A stretch of DNA of 64,000 bases from Cyclospora cayetanensis (lineage: Eukaryota; Apicomplexa; Conoidasida; Eucoccidiorida; Eimeriidae). The stretch covers positions 151,494 to 215,493 of the forward strand of contig NW_020312624.1 in assembly GCF_002999335.1 (NCBI RefSeq), given 5' to 3'. Position numbers and translations under genes: made by a program. Of the stretch, positions 49,410-62,235 are shown piece after piece; positions within the stretch are counted from its first letter, which is position 1; each line of letters starts with the position of its first letter. Under the pieces are notes generated by a model. The model did no database searches. It was not told where the DNA came from and saw only the letters and a list, made by a program, of their open reading frames with translations.

Positions 49410-50081
49410 TTACTGTGCCTGCTCCCCTGCATCAAGTGCCGCCCCTTTTCGCTCCCTCTTAGGCGTAGAGGCATTGAACGTGAGGCCTTCTCTGCCCCGT
49501 TTCCTCCCCGACGGAGTACCATGCTTTTGTGAAGTGCAATCCAGCTCCCCTTCATCTTTTCTTTCTATTTTCACTGCTCTGATTCCTTCTTCTTTGACCC
49601 CTCTGTTCTTATTGTGTTCCTCTTTTCCTCTGGAAGAGGATACATGTACCTCTCTTTTAAGTCTCTTAAAAGTTGAAGGGAGATCTGGAGAATGGAACCC
49701 CCCAGCCTCACGACCAGACTCATTGCCTTCCAGTTGCAAACATGAGGATACAGACCCCTTTGCTGCATTTGCTGCTTCTGCTGCCGCCGCTGCTGTAACA
49801 CGTGGATGATGACCCAAGCGTGCACAGGCTCCTGCCGCCGCTGCGGCTGCTGCTGCAGCAGGAGCGAACCACAACCGCGGAGAGCGCCTCCTATTGAGCC
49901 AAGACAGAGGGATTGTACAGCTAGAGATATTACCTTCCTCGCTTGCTGAAGGCTCTTGATGCTGTCGCTGTAGTATGCGAAGCTGGATTCTGTTCCCTGT
50001 GCTGTAAGGGCTAAGTGTCCACCGGTCCCCGCGCCTGCTGCTCAGCCCGTCAAAGCCGTCTCCTAGACTTTGACTTCTCAT
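49410..50081 (-). CDS. Ala-rich, basic hypothetical protein
   Basis: A single open frame of 223 residues from ATG at 50081. It has two poly-Ala stretches (one of about nine residues) encoded by GCA/GCC repeats, as is common in eimeriid proteins. The C-terminal half is rich in Lys, Arg and Glu with nuclear-localisation-like clusters (KRLKRE, GRKRGRE, PKRERK). It also has two sites matching the sumoylation consensus (VKEE and VKIE). No family is recognised and no membrane segment is present. A nuclear protein is a reasonable guess. It could be one exon of a larger gene, since start context and introns could not be tested. Confidence 0.5.
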   Translation of the reverse strand: MRSQSLGDGFDGLSSRRGDRWTLSPYSTGNRIQLRILQRQHQEPSASEEGNISSCTIPLSWLNRRRSPRLWFAPAAAAAAAAAGACARLGHHPRVTAAAAAEAANAAKGSVSSCLQLEGNESGREAGGFHSPDLPSTFKRLKREVHVSSSRGKEEHNKNRGVKEEGIRAVKIERKDEGELDCTSQKHGTPSGRKRGREGLTFNASTPKRERKGAALDAGEQAQ

Positions 50082-50432
50082 GATGAATGAAAGCACAGTG
50101 AGCGCTTTCGTATCAGCACATCACGGGTCCTTGCCTCCGTAAGGAGGAAGTGGATGCTCACTTCATTCTCATAAGGGTGTCAGTTTTGGCCGAGTCGCGC
50201 GAGCGCTGCATGGAAGAAATGGGACCAAAATTGAAGGCAGGAAGAAAAAGATATCAAAATAATCGTATTTGGAGGAAGAAAATGCGGAGGGAAACAGCAT
50301 GTACACGGTGAAGACAGGGAGGGTACGCCGCATTGGAGGCTACAGGCGAAAATCCATTATTAAAGCCCTAAGCGTAGGATCCTTCCTGCTAATGGCATTT
50401 ACTTGAAGTCTGTTGAATGAATTTAGTGATGA

Positions 50433-52535
50433 ATGGACCAAAAAAAATGTTTTTTGGCAGATCATCTAGGAGATCTCGCTTGTCGAGGAGCTGCCGCCGC
50501 ACAAGGATGCATGAAACTTCAGTCTCAACGAAGCTTAGAAAGATTGATAGTAATCCATGAAGTAAGTCAAAGAAAAATGAGGAAGGAAATGCAGGGTCAT
50601 GATTCGAGCATACAAAAGTATGAGGAACTTTCTGCGGGAAAGGAGTTGGTGTTCTGTGTGGCTGTTTGACTAGTGTGTCCTTCCACACTGGTGTGGAATG
50701 TGCACACATCCACGACTCGATATATTACTAAAGATGTGTACAATTTCTTGCAGAGAAGTGACCATGCTCTTTCCCAGTCAGTCCCACGCAAGAACACGGG
50801 CTTAGTTTCTGTGTACTTCTCCGGCCCCATGAGCGACTTCTCTCGCCGGAGTTGTATGCAAAATCAGTTGCAGTCCCTCCGGTTTTTTTTCTCCACACTG
50901 GCGTGCAAATTACGCCATCTTCTGAACACAACCATTTGCCTCCTGCTCTAGGGCCCAGAACGCCTGTTGGGGTCACCAGCAGCTTGCGTTTGTCAGTGGA
51001 AAGAATACGAATGAAGAAATATAGCTTCAAACAGCTGTTCTTGTTTGCTTTTGCGCGAGTAAATATCGTTTCTTTCATCCGACTTTTTCCAATAGGGAGA
51101 GGAGGGTATACAATTCTTCGTCTTCAACACATAGTGCGTGAGTTTATTTCATGAATGAAAGAAATGGAGAACACAAAGAAACAACAATATCCAAGTAACT
51201 CCTTCACTCCAACAAGCAGGGCGGTGCGTGTTGGTTGTCGTGGTGCACTCTCGATGCACCCCTTTGCTCGCTCTACACTTCCTTTGTACCTACTCAACTT
51301 CAAGCATTTTGCATTGTTTTGTTTCCATCAACTTCTACTTCTCTACCAGACTCTCACACCTATTACTCCAAAGCGATATGTTCTCTCCGCTCGCTTTCGA
51401 TCGTGGCTCATTCCACTTTGTGCGTTTTCTGGGATTCTCTAAGGGATATTTCAATGTGCTGCGTTTGTCGTTAAGCACGAACAAGTTCTTTCCCGCTTCC
51501 ACTAAAAAGCAGTTGCTAACAGACCCGATGCCATGTATTTTTTTAGAACATGCCTTAGCACCCCTTGTATTGTATGTCTTGCCCGCTTCTTGACATCTGA
51601 TTTTACGTGTTTCGTTCTGACAGAATGAGGCCTCACACAGAACCCTGTTTCACCCGGACAGTATAACGAAGATGAGCGACAGCAAATACACCCGCAGTCC
51701 AAATTTACCCTCTCAAACCCAAGGATTGGGTAGGGACCTGTCGTCGAGGGCAGCAAATCAACAAGGCATTGAGACGGCGGCATCGGTACCTGTAAAACGC
51801 GTAACAACAACTGTGAGTCTACCGACGCAGTACACGTTTGTTTGCTGCTCCCTGTACACCCGGTCTGCGCTGCGCGAGCAACGGTAGCACTTCTCGCGTT
51901 CTTCAACGTCCCTAGGCGTAAGTTTTCGTGGAAGCTTACCATACTTGTGTGAATTTACTTGCAGATTTTTGCAGCTCCTCGGCTCTCCCCAACATACATT
52001 GACGTTCCCATCCCAATCTACGTTCCGAGGTACGTTGAAGTGCCTGTTCCGGTCGCCAAGTTGGATCCACAGATCATGCGACAGGTGCGGCAATAGCTTG
52101 CTCTTCATCAGCAAAGAGGAACGTGACCTTTGATCCAGGGAGGAAAGCTATGAGCCGTCTAAATAGCTAGCCTTAACGATTCTCCGATTTCAACAGTCAT
52201 GCACCTGCACAGCAACCCTTGTAAATGCAGCAGCACCAACGACGAACTGCGAAGGCAGCCAAAGCCACAGTGTGTCCCATCATCTTTCCGAAGTATGTAT
52301 CAGTACAAAAATCGGAAAAGGGACAAGCCCTTTAAAAGGTTCCATATTTGGTTTTGTCGTGGCGCGACTGGTGCCGCATATGTGCTGTGTTGCGATTGGT
52401 TGACTAGAAGGCCTTCTAAATCTGTGACCAGCTACGCAGAACTTATGCTTCCCTGATCAATTTAATATTCCAACGCAGGACAAAATCAAGTGGGGACACA
52501 ACAAAAGGGCGCTGCCATATATTTATAGGAGATGA
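50433..52535 (+). CDS. Alveolin-motif (inner membrane complex-like) protein, multi-exon
   Basis: Best-supported exons are 51624-51812 and 51965-52084, joined in phase. The second encodes PTYIDVPIPIYVPRYVEVPV, the Val/Pro/Tyr/Glu pattern typical of alveolins, the cortical intermediate-filament-like proteins of the inner membrane complex. Downstream exons 52197-52292 and 52479-52535 (ending KRALPYIYRR) keep phase 0 and have proper borders, but their translation is unfamiliar. Upstream, 50433-50561 (MDQKKCFLADHLGDLACRGA) and an exon from 50754 join in phase. Their link to 51624 is unresolved, so they may belong to the same gene or to a separate one. Only one alveolin motif is visible, fewer than in classical IMC1-type proteins. 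Localisation to the pellicle is inferred. Confidence 0.6.
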
Positions 52536-54027
52536 AGGGCCTGGATGCGTCTAAAAGGCAACCCTTTTTGAGTTGTATCGGTTCATCACACTCTTCCAAA
52601 TACCGTTTGGGATTTCTCGAAAAAGCCAGCATGAGTATGCTTTGATCTGCTGGTGCCGAATCGCTCGCTAGAGTGTTTGCCGAAAAGGCAGATTGTAAGA
52701 CAAAGCGTGTTTGACACTTTTCGTCTTCATGGGGTACCATGAAATGACTGAAGCTCATTATGCTCTTCACTCAATACAGCAACAAGGAACGCTCAGAAGG
52801 CATTAGATACCTATTTGAAAGTCAATGGGTGAGATTTGACTCAGTGTGTGTTGGGTCTACAGAGGCATGCAGCAAGACTCCCCAAGAACGGCAGCCTTGC
52901 GCAAAACACCGGGGTTAGCGCTTTCTCTTCTTTGAAGCAAAAATTGAGAGTATCACAACTATGTTATTCTAAACGTTGTAAAGGGACACCATATTTTGCT
53001 TTTATCCAATGCAAATATATCATGGTCGCCACGCAACTCTAATCCTGGTCAGGACGCAAGAGTGTCAGTCCAGCACTCTATAAGCCCTTAGGAAGGCAAA
53101 CTCGGATTTTATCCAAGCTAATGACGAAACCTTAACAATGCAGCCGCCGGTGGCACGCAAGAAAACAGTTCTGGCCTCAGCGGATGCAAATATCTAGAGG
53201 AAGTGACCCCCGTGCCTGGCAGCTCCTCAAAGGAGAAAGCAGCAAATATAGTTTGATTAATGAGGAGGGTTCAGGAATTTTCTCCTCTTACCTCTTTAAT
53301 CAAAAAGTTTTATTATAATGGCACTAATCGATATTCGGTTGCCCCAAAATGCTGAGGATGTTTTATTTCTTCGGATGCAACGGAGATCTTTTCTGCGACT
53401 CAGTGCCGGCAGGCAACACGTGTCCAAGCTCCCATAATACCCCACTCCAGATCTCATCCCACGCACGAGGTTAACTGTTGTCTGCAGCTCCAGATATATC
53501 GTGTCTTAAAGCCTATGATCTAGGTTGAAGATATTTCAAGCTTAGGAAATGGACTCTCTGCCAGTGTTCCACATGCCAGCATAGTCCCCACCAGGGATTT
53601 TCAGAAATGTTTCAGTCTTTTGCCGTTTGCTTCTTCTATGTGATCTTCGTCTTTCATGTCTCAGGATAATTTTCCTGAAAATTTTACTTGCTAACGGGTA
53701 TACCTTTTTTGCTACATCAGGGCAGCCCATGAAGGGCCCTGGCGAGGGCGCACGCCACCGTGCTTATGCTGCTGGTGGCATTCCTTCTAGGCGAGCTGAG
53801 GCCCTCCACTCCTTCCACGACTCTTTCCTGTTTTTATTTTTATCATAGTTTCGCTCACTCTGCTTTCCCTGCTCTCTTTGGCCGCTTCCACCCTCATCCG
53901 CCTTCTGCCGTATGCTGTCTCCTTCCCAGAAAGCAGCTTGTTTCAATGTGGAATCTGCGGCACACACGGATCACACTAAGAAAGGTGGAAGTATCCAAGC
54001 TTTTAGGCGAGAAAAAGAGCCAGCAAA
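52536..54027. other. Intergenic region upstream of the kinesin gene
   Basis: AT-rich, without a recognised gene or simple repeat. It should contain the 3' UTR of the alveolin-motif gene and the kinesin promoter. Confidence 0.5.
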
Positions 54028-57000
54028 ATGGTTTGCACTGATTCGTCTTCCCGTGTACAAGTTTTCGTCAGACTGAGGCCCCTATCGCCTCAAGAAGTAT
54101 GTGGCCTTGTCTGTGCTTTGCCTTGTTTTGCTTTATTTTACCAAAGTCATGACTGAGTTTAAAGCCATACTAGTTCGTCAAGGAATATTGTATGCGCCGC
54201 CGCAGTGGAATAGACAGATTAGAGCTCGAAACAATACAGCTGCTCAAAATTGCACAATTGGAGCTAGATGCCAGTCAACGGTAGGGAGAGATTCAACAGA
54301 AGCAGGTGTCGAGTTTACTTGTCTGGTGGTGATTAGGAGTCACGAGGCGTGGAGTGTGCCTGGTCCGTCTCTTCTAACAAAAAGGAACTGCTACTTAAAG
54401 AAAAAGAGGACAGCGAAGCATCCAGACTAAGAAGGCTGCCCAGTCTTTCCTTCAGCGGGTGCTTTGGTTGTGAAGGTAAGATCACAGGCGAGAAATGAAC
54501 GGTGATGAGACTGAGCAGAGATAAGGGCATGAGGAATAGAGTAATATTAAAACTATTCGAACTAACGAGAAGAAATCGCCAGGAAGAATTTTCTGCATCC
54601 AGCAGAGAACACAACAGACACGTTAAGCCTTAGATCTTTGTAAACGCCTTTCGTTGTTTATAAACAGATGACACTGGAACGGTGTACGAAGATGCTGCCC
54701 TGCCTTTGGTGAGGCACGTGATAGCAGGCAAGACTAGCTGGATCCCTTAGCCCTAATTCGACAGCCCTAAACTAAGCCTAACCAAAACGGCGGCAGCTGC
54801 GTCATCGGGTGTTGCGCCGTCGTAACATAGATGAGCTAAGCGGAGAAAGCAGGGGACCTTTGAGTAAACCTTTTAGCCAATAAACAGATGGCATGAAAAT
54901 ATAAAACAATGGCTACCAAGAGAGCACAATGGAGCCGGCGATGCTGTGTATGACCGATGCAGCATCATAGTGCGTTGCCTCTAATTCAGGAGCTGACTGC
55001 TGTTTACTTGCCTACGGGCAAACGGGGAGTGGGAAATCCTACAGCGTTTTCGGGGATACAGAAGAAGAGGGGATCCTCATGCGGGCCATGCGAGGTACTG
55101 ACGAATACTCTGTGAACACGAATTTCCTCCTATTCGCTTAGTTATGCCAAGAAACGATGTAGATACCAGGGACACAAAAGAAAGGCGTTACGTCAACTTT
55201 TCTTCCCAATAGGCGTTTTCTGTGCACAGATATATTTGGTTTTATCGAAAATCGCCAGCAGAAAGTTTCCCATTTGGCTGACCCTACAACGGCACTCGTA
55301 AGCTGCTAGCCCGTTACCCTCCCCCAATTCCTACACTGCAAACCCAGAGGCACAAATATAGGGCTTTACGGATGTTTCGAGACGCTTTTCTGCGGCACTT
55401 AGCAAAAAGCTAGCGCTTCATGGTTGGAACAGCCCCTCTGATTGCCTGTTTCGTGCATAGGGGTCCAGCATAATGGGGTCGTACAGCGGTAGGATCAAGG
55501 GTATCAAATTCCAGCGTGCGTGCTGTTTTGATTGCTGCAGCACTATGACGTCAGGATCTCTCTGGTAGAGGTCTACTTGGAGAAAGTGTTTGATCTGCTG
55601 CGAACCACGGAAAACGAAGACGACCATCGGATGCCACAGCTGCGTGTGCGTGTACAACTATCGAGGGCCACGTATCTCAATGCTTTGAGCATTTTAAACT
55701 ATGGCGCATAGAATGAATGGCTTGCTCATCGGCCATGGGTTGATATAAAGGCAGTGACTCAATGCCCCTGATCGACTACTGTGACGTCCGTTTTACGTAG
55801 AGTCTTGATGCTGCAGTGGACACCCACGCCTATAAGCCGCCGTGCGCCGTCAGTACGGTGTGCTGAATACGCGCGTTACGAGACATGTATAATTTTAAAA
55901 AGATATAGCTCCGGAAGAACACCAAGCGCGCTGTCTAGTATGTAGCTGGCGCAGGTGAAAGAGATGCCGCACACCGGCACATTCCAGGTCGAGGATTTAT
56001 GCGAAGTGCCAGTAACAAACTGTGATGAGCTATCGCAAATTTTATTTCAGTAAGGGGACCTATTAAGACGTCCAAGCCAGCTGTGGAGGAAGTTTTAGCC
56101 TTTGATTATTGCCCCCTACAAACTAGCATTTTCAGTGAAGAAGAGACGAAGGCAGCAACATAGCCACTAGCAGATTGTTTGGGATTGGAAAGTCGAATGC
56201 ATGACTTCCGGTTTGACTGCGAATGGGTCTGCATGCCGTGCTAGCGCTGCTGAAGTGGATGGAGGGTGACATCATTGATGCCGTATCTTTACAAGACTTA
56301 ACGCCGCAGGCTACTTCGTTTGTCGAATACACGAATGCATGCATGCACGTGTCTTCATCTCTGGTGCTACTTAATATAAAGATAAACCGTATGTACAAAA
56401 TAGAGGAAGCATCTCCACCGTTAGAATTAGTAGGCTAAGCGTAAATGCGAAGATATGAGAGTGGAGTGTATACACATCTGCGGGTGCACTTCCGGCGTGG
56501 GGTTTGTTGGAGTGTGTTTGTACTGGTGTCCAGGTGTGAAAAGAGGCGGAAGGTTGCCTGCACACATCACAACAGTAACTCTTCTCGGTAAGGCTAAATG
56601 TCGATCCTGACGTTTTATTGATTCGTGTAGGATAAAAGCGTTTAGACCAAAGCTTTTGGAGCACCCGCTTACCCTAATGCGAATGTCGATATGCACGTGC
56701 AGACACATTGCAAAAGTAGTCGGCATTTCACCCCTCTACCCTCCTTCGATGGGTCTAACCCGGCTGACTACAGTGCTTCAGGGAACCTCAGTTGCCTCAT
56801 CTGCAAAAGTACTTTGGCGGGTGCTTAGTGTGTGTGTGTTTGCACCTTATGCCAACCGTGCGAACCTTGCTGCCTCTTCCGAGCTTATCCTCCCCCCCTA
56901 CTGCCAGTTTCTCTCTCTCTCTCAAGATATCCATCTGTTGAACTAGTTTCGGGGTGTCCGTGCAGCTCCCATGTGGTGGTGTTTGCCCGTCTGGTGGCTT

Positions 57001-60000
57001 CCTCTACTCTGTGGTGTACGGGGAGGCTCAAGAGAATAGAAGTGGGCAGTAGTTCGCTGACTTTGGTAGACCTCGCCGGCTCTGAAAGAATGACTCGATG
57101 CCCCGCACGGAGACTGAGGCAGCCGGAAGGAGCAGCGGATTTGCATGCTAAAAAAGTGAGTGCGTTACTGGGACAGTGCTGAACGCAACAAAGAGATAGA
57201 GAGAGAGTGATATCTAAGGGCAACGCTTAGTGTCGCAAGGATATAGACAGCTGTGTTCTCCCAGTAAGAATCCGGGGGTGCGCCCCTCCAAGAGAAGGAA
57301 GCAGCACATAAGCTATTGAATGCATCAGTTACTGGTAGGTTAGAGGGCGTCCAAGGGGCTGGTGGGCAGGTTGAGAGGTCTTCGTTGCAGCAGCCCTCTA
57401 GCTGCAAATGCGCTCAAGAACGCAGACAGCTGCATCTTGAAAAAAAATCGCGTTTGCGCGTAAAGGTGGCGCAAAAAGCAGTGTGTTGAAAGTCTGAATC
57501 CTAGTGTATATGCAAGGCAACACGCTGCAGCGAGTTAGCTTCGGCATCTTAAAAGGCCTGAAAAATGTACATCGGCTACCTCAGACTGGTGCTCGGTTGC
57601 AGCTGAGGTGCGCGGAGAGCACGGGCATCAACAAGTCCCTCTTCTTTCTCAGGTATGGCCGCTTACTAGCTGGCCGCATAGCTGCCAGCACTTGGCACTT
57701 TGCGACAGTTTGAACCCGTGTCAGCTCCTCATCCCGACACGTCCCCGTAAAGCTCCTCGGCGAGCAACCACTAAATCCGTTGATCTGATAGAAGCAAAAA
57801 TATCCGGAGCTGCCTACAAAGTCTGCTACAAAAGAGAGAATTTCTGGATGCTACAAAACAACCAAACCGACACCGCAGCTCTCTTGCCAAATAATACACC
57901 CTCATTCCATTGGCGCGCTTTACGATGTGGCCCGCTCAGCCTCTGTTTCGAGTCGCTCGTCAAGCAGGAAGAACGACGAAGAGCGGGGGTAAGGCTCTCC
58001 TGAACGAGAGCAGAGCAAACCAGATCAAGCGGAGAAGACTGACACACGGGTAGACGAACTGAAGTTAAAGCGCAGTGTTTGCTGTTTAGGTGTACCTCAA
58101 CTGCGCTGCTTTTCTCCAGTTCGAGAGCTAGAGGCACTAAGAGAGAAACAAGCACATTCTGCATAGTTGCTGCAAAGCATCCGCTGAGTAATGGAGCAGG
58201 GGTCTCTGGAACCAGGAGGCGGTTCACAAGACATGCGTATGTCTGTATCTGTTTCCCTCCAAGCTACACGGGAAACAGAGTGCGATCGGATGATGCTTGC
58301 AGGGCACGGCACAAGCACCTGGAGCTGGGAGTCGGGTAACAGACATCCCTATCCCATACCGCTACTCAAACCTGACGCGTATCCTGGCTGTAGGTACACA
58401 TGGAGCTGCACAGCCACGCAAGAAGCCCCTTTTCGCCTCTGTCTATCAGTTTAACTCCGTCCCCGTTATCGTCTTTCCTTTTATTGCAGCCCTTTCCGGC
58501 AGCCTCCCTGTGGTTTTCCTTCTCACGAACACGATTGTTCTCTCCCTTCTACACACGCTTTAAAAATATCCTCAAAAAGGTTGAGATGGCATCTCACAAA
58601 ATGTTAGATGCTCTCATGGCCGTTTGGGGATCTTTTCAATCCTTTGCACGCTCGACATATGTGGCATATTACTATGCCCTTTTTATGAGCGGGGGCTGTA
58701 GCTCGAACGCTAGCGAAGGGACCAATAGACAGCAGAAAGGTCCTGCGCCATCCTGAAGACACGTGGTGAACGTGAGCTTTGTGTACATTCCGGTATCTCG
58801 CCTATAGAAGTGCGTATACATATGTATTCTTGCTGTGTCTGCTTTCAAATTCAGCGGAGTCTGCAAAGCGACGCCAGGATTGTGTTGCTAGTCACATTGA
58901 ATCCTTCCTACAGTGCGACTCAGCTTTCTCTGCACGCCATAGAGTTTGCACAGCGGGCATCTTGCCTGCGCGAGCGCCAACCGCGGAAGGGCGAGGCAAA
59001 CAGAAAGCAGTTTCTTCTAAAGCAGCATGAGCTTCTGAGACAGTGAGAATTTCTTAAGGCGTCGGTCCCTTTGCGCCTCCTTTTGCATCCGTTTATCTAA
59101 TAGAAAACGACAACAGTTTTTGCCTAACAGCTTTATACTGGACGCGTGTTACGTATGCATGCGAACCCGGTGTGGGATTCGTGTTATGTCAGGCTGAAAC
59201 GCACAACAGAGAGCTTCACGGTGACGGTGCGTCAATTCAGTAGCTTGTGGAACCCTACACAAAAACAGCGGCCAGCACACCTCGAAATACACCTCAGCCA
59301 GCACTGTCGCGGTCCTCTGTTTGGCAGGCGCTGCAGATGCAGTGCATCTAGCGGGCGTTTTTGTTTGATGCAGCAGTGGCCAAGTGCTGACTCTGGGAGT
59401 CCTGTGGAGCTCCAGAAGGCAGCCCAGCAGCTGCAGCAAGAGATATACCATCAGTTAGAGCGGCTTAGTGCCATTCTCTCGCGGCGCACAGGAATGCGGC
59501 CGTCATGGGGGGGGGGGAATGGTCTGTCTGATGGTTTTTACTCTCAGCGCAGCTCGGGGATGCGGGCGGGTGAAGGGTCTAACGCTCTAAGAGAGCAGCA
59601 AACAGGGAAGGAAGCAGCGACTGCGCCTCTACTGCAGCGGGTACTGTCCACTTACCAGGAGCCTTCAGGAGGCGGCCAGGCATCCCAGTTCCCAGGAGAT
59701 GCCTCGACTACTCAAGCCTCCTCCTGTTGTTGCGCCCTCCCTGCCCCCAACAGGCGCAGGCTGCCGTCGTGCTCCCGAGGAAGCGTCTGCTGGCCTCTTC
59801 CGCGAAGGGTTCTAGGCAACAGGGTACGCTACAGCGCTTCCTCCCCCATCAGAGTGCCACACGCATTCTCAAGAGACGAGGGTGGGACGCGTCAGCACGA
59901 AGGGGCATCTTTTGCATGCGAATCCAATGCCTCTTGAGCTCCTGACCTGCACCAGCGCACGCTTCGGCGTCAGGAGAGGAAAGGGGCTTTTTGGGGGGGG

Positions 60001-60960
60001 AACAGTGGAGGGAAGAGTCCACCTTTCTCTGCACACGTCATTAGAAGCGCCGTCACAACGTGCCCTCGATCCTCCAGCCCCCTATGTGCGGCTTTCCTGC
60101 TGCAGGCTAAGGGGCAACCCGGGCTGGCCTGCAACGAAGAGGGCCCCTCCATCAGCACGCAGCAGCAACACACCCTCAGTCAGTGCGACACTATGCCCTC
60201 CATGTGTTCCAAGGAGGGAACGAACGATGGCACCGCGAGAGCGGGCTCAACAGAGTCCAGAGTTGCTCCCGCTGCGCAGCAACAGGCATGCACGATTCCA
60301 GTTGCGGATTTGTCTTGGGGATCAGGGGTCTCGCAGGCTTTCCAAGAGAATCCGTCTTACCCCCCCACCCCTGGATGCGCACCGCCTAGCGTTTGCCTCA
60401 GCAGCCAATTGCCCAATAAGACCTCTGGAGAGAGCCTCTGGGAGCGCCTTCTGACTTTCAAGGAGGCACAGGGGCACAGCAGACGGTTGACCACCTGTGG
60501 ACTGCTGCCGAGCAGTCCACTGACGCCCTTTGCACTGCAGCAAAAGCTGCCCGTATACGTCAACTTCCTCGACCCCCAGCTCACCCTGTGGCAGCAGCAC
60601 CAACAGCACCAGCTCCTGCTCCTGCTGCTGCATCAATGGGGCACGTTGCCTGGCTGGCACTCTCCGCAACCCTGGCCGCCCTGCTACAGGGCGCAGCAAA
60701 CGTCTCTGCAGCAGCCGTCAGCACACGGACTGCCTGTGCAGCAGCAGCAGCATCGACACCACGTGCAGCATGATCCAGGCAGCAACCCGTTCCCTTGTGC
60801 ACTCTCTGCGTATCCGCCACGTGGAGAGGGGCGGCCGCTCGAACAAGTGCTCTCGTCTGCACGGCAGCAGAGTGGGGAGTCTTGCAGACCCTCCAGACTC
60901 GCAGAAGAGCTCTTTGCGGGGCAGCTAGAAAGCCGGCTCCCATGCATCAGACCCCACTGA
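54028..60960 (+). CDS. Kinesin with N-terminal motor domain
   Basis: Well-supported exons: 54028-54096, 54668-54727, 54990-55094, 55230-55297, 55541-55645, 55955-56049, 56534-56587, 56966-57155, 57603-57652, 58120-58240, 58303-58389, 58855-59042, 59374-59823, 60106-60960. Less certain: one ending at 54475, one ending at 57988, and a 22-base exon at 59131-59152. Motor landmarks in order are VQVFVRLRPLSPQE, the P-loop AYGQTGSGKSYSVFG, DIFGFIENRQQK, HYDVRISLVEVYLEKVFDLL, switch I HHNSNSSRSH, switch II LVDLAGSERM, INKSLFFLR and IPYRYSNLTRILA. A Ser-rich insert precedes the last motif. The tail has a short coiled coil (LQKAAQQLQQEIYHQLERLS) and a Gln/Pro-rich end. It is a microtubule ATPase motor, probably plus-end directed as the motor is N-terminal. 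The subfamily is not assignable. Confidence 0.9.
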
Positions 60961-62235
60961 CGGCTGTCTCATGAAAAATTTCCTCCTGTGGCAGTCTTCA
61001 CGGTTGCCCAGTGCATTCGCCTCTAAAGCCTCCATGGTTGACGCAGAGGGGAACAGAGGAGTATTTGTAACCCGCCCATGTGACAGCGTGTCGTAACGTA
61101 ACTCTGCACCCCCCGAAACACGCGGACAAGTGTAGAGGCACACTAAATACATAACGGTAGTCTGCCTGGAGCAGGGCGATCCGTGAGGTTCAGCACGTCG
61201 TTCTCCACAGACATCTGTGAATAGGCGTCCACCTTTCATGATGCGGTCTCCGCGGATATCCTTTACTAGCGAATTTCATGGAAGCTCCTCTCAAGACGAG
61301 CCTTATCCTACAGTGACTCACATATCTTTAGAGCTCCTCAGGGGCACGCCACCGTAACACACACTCCCTCCACAGAGTGCCTTTTCGCAAAGGCCTTAAT
61401 GGCATGTGGTCCTACGGCGCTCGCTACATCCGCCAGTGAAGGCACACAGAAAGGGGAGATACACAGTGGATGCCAGCATCCAGACCGCCCCCCAAGAGGC
61501 AAAGAACGCTGTGCGCGTTTCTGTGCTTTCCTCCCGGCCACATGTTGCACGGCTAAAGTTGTTGTAAATGAGGAGTCTGCTCTGTCGACTGACCAGTGCA
61601 AGCATCCTCGTCTAAACTGCCTCCACCTAGCCCTGAGGGGAGAGGCCTTGCAATCGAAACGCTACTGCTAAGGGAATCTACAGGGGCCCTCCACAAAAGG
61701 CGAATCCGGCCTTGCCGTTCGCTGGCTAGGCTCCAGTTCGCGTCGTCTCTACTCCTACACCCGACCCCACCCTCCCCTGCTTTGCGCTTCTCTGCGCTAG
61801 TGCCCTCATATCCCTCGAACCCTTGAAATCCTAGATCCGAATGTGCAGTGACAGTAGGGGTGAAGGAGGGTGGTGGTATCAGATCTGCTGCCCACGGGGG
61901 CACACTGCCATGCAATGCAGAAAAGGCAAGCACAAGAGCTGCGCTGATCGAAGGGCCGCAGCAGCGCTGTTGTGGGGATCTGCCCTCTTCGTGAATGAAG
62001 TCACAAGGGAAAGGTTTTTGAAGCCACGTCAGGATACGCTGCAGATAACGACAAGCGCTCCTTCTCGGGAGAACTGCAGTTGGTTGCATGTAGGGGCTGC
62101 CCGTGGAGAGGGCCGTCAAGAGACTCTCTCCACGGTGCTCGGGAGGAGGAGAGGCTTGTTGAAATAAGCCTGATGGGCTAAGCCAAAGAAAAGGGACGAC
62201 AGGGGAGTGCCACTAGAGGAGGAGGAGAATACCGC
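60961..62235. other. Convergent intergenic region
   Basis: Between the kinesin stop (plus) and the Ulp1-type protease stop (minus). A minus-strand frame at 62119-61553 is open for 188 codons but has no motif and is not needed by either model. Both 3' UTRs are expected here. Confidence 0.45.

Noticed and set aside
56130..56215. Candidate kinesin switch I exon
   Set aside because: It has an in-frame stop and lacks SSR. Exon 56534-56587 gives NSNSSR with correct phases on both sides.
61553..62119. 188-codon minus-strand frame
   Set aside because: No motif, no acceptor needed by the Ulp1-type gene, which already ends in frame at 62236.
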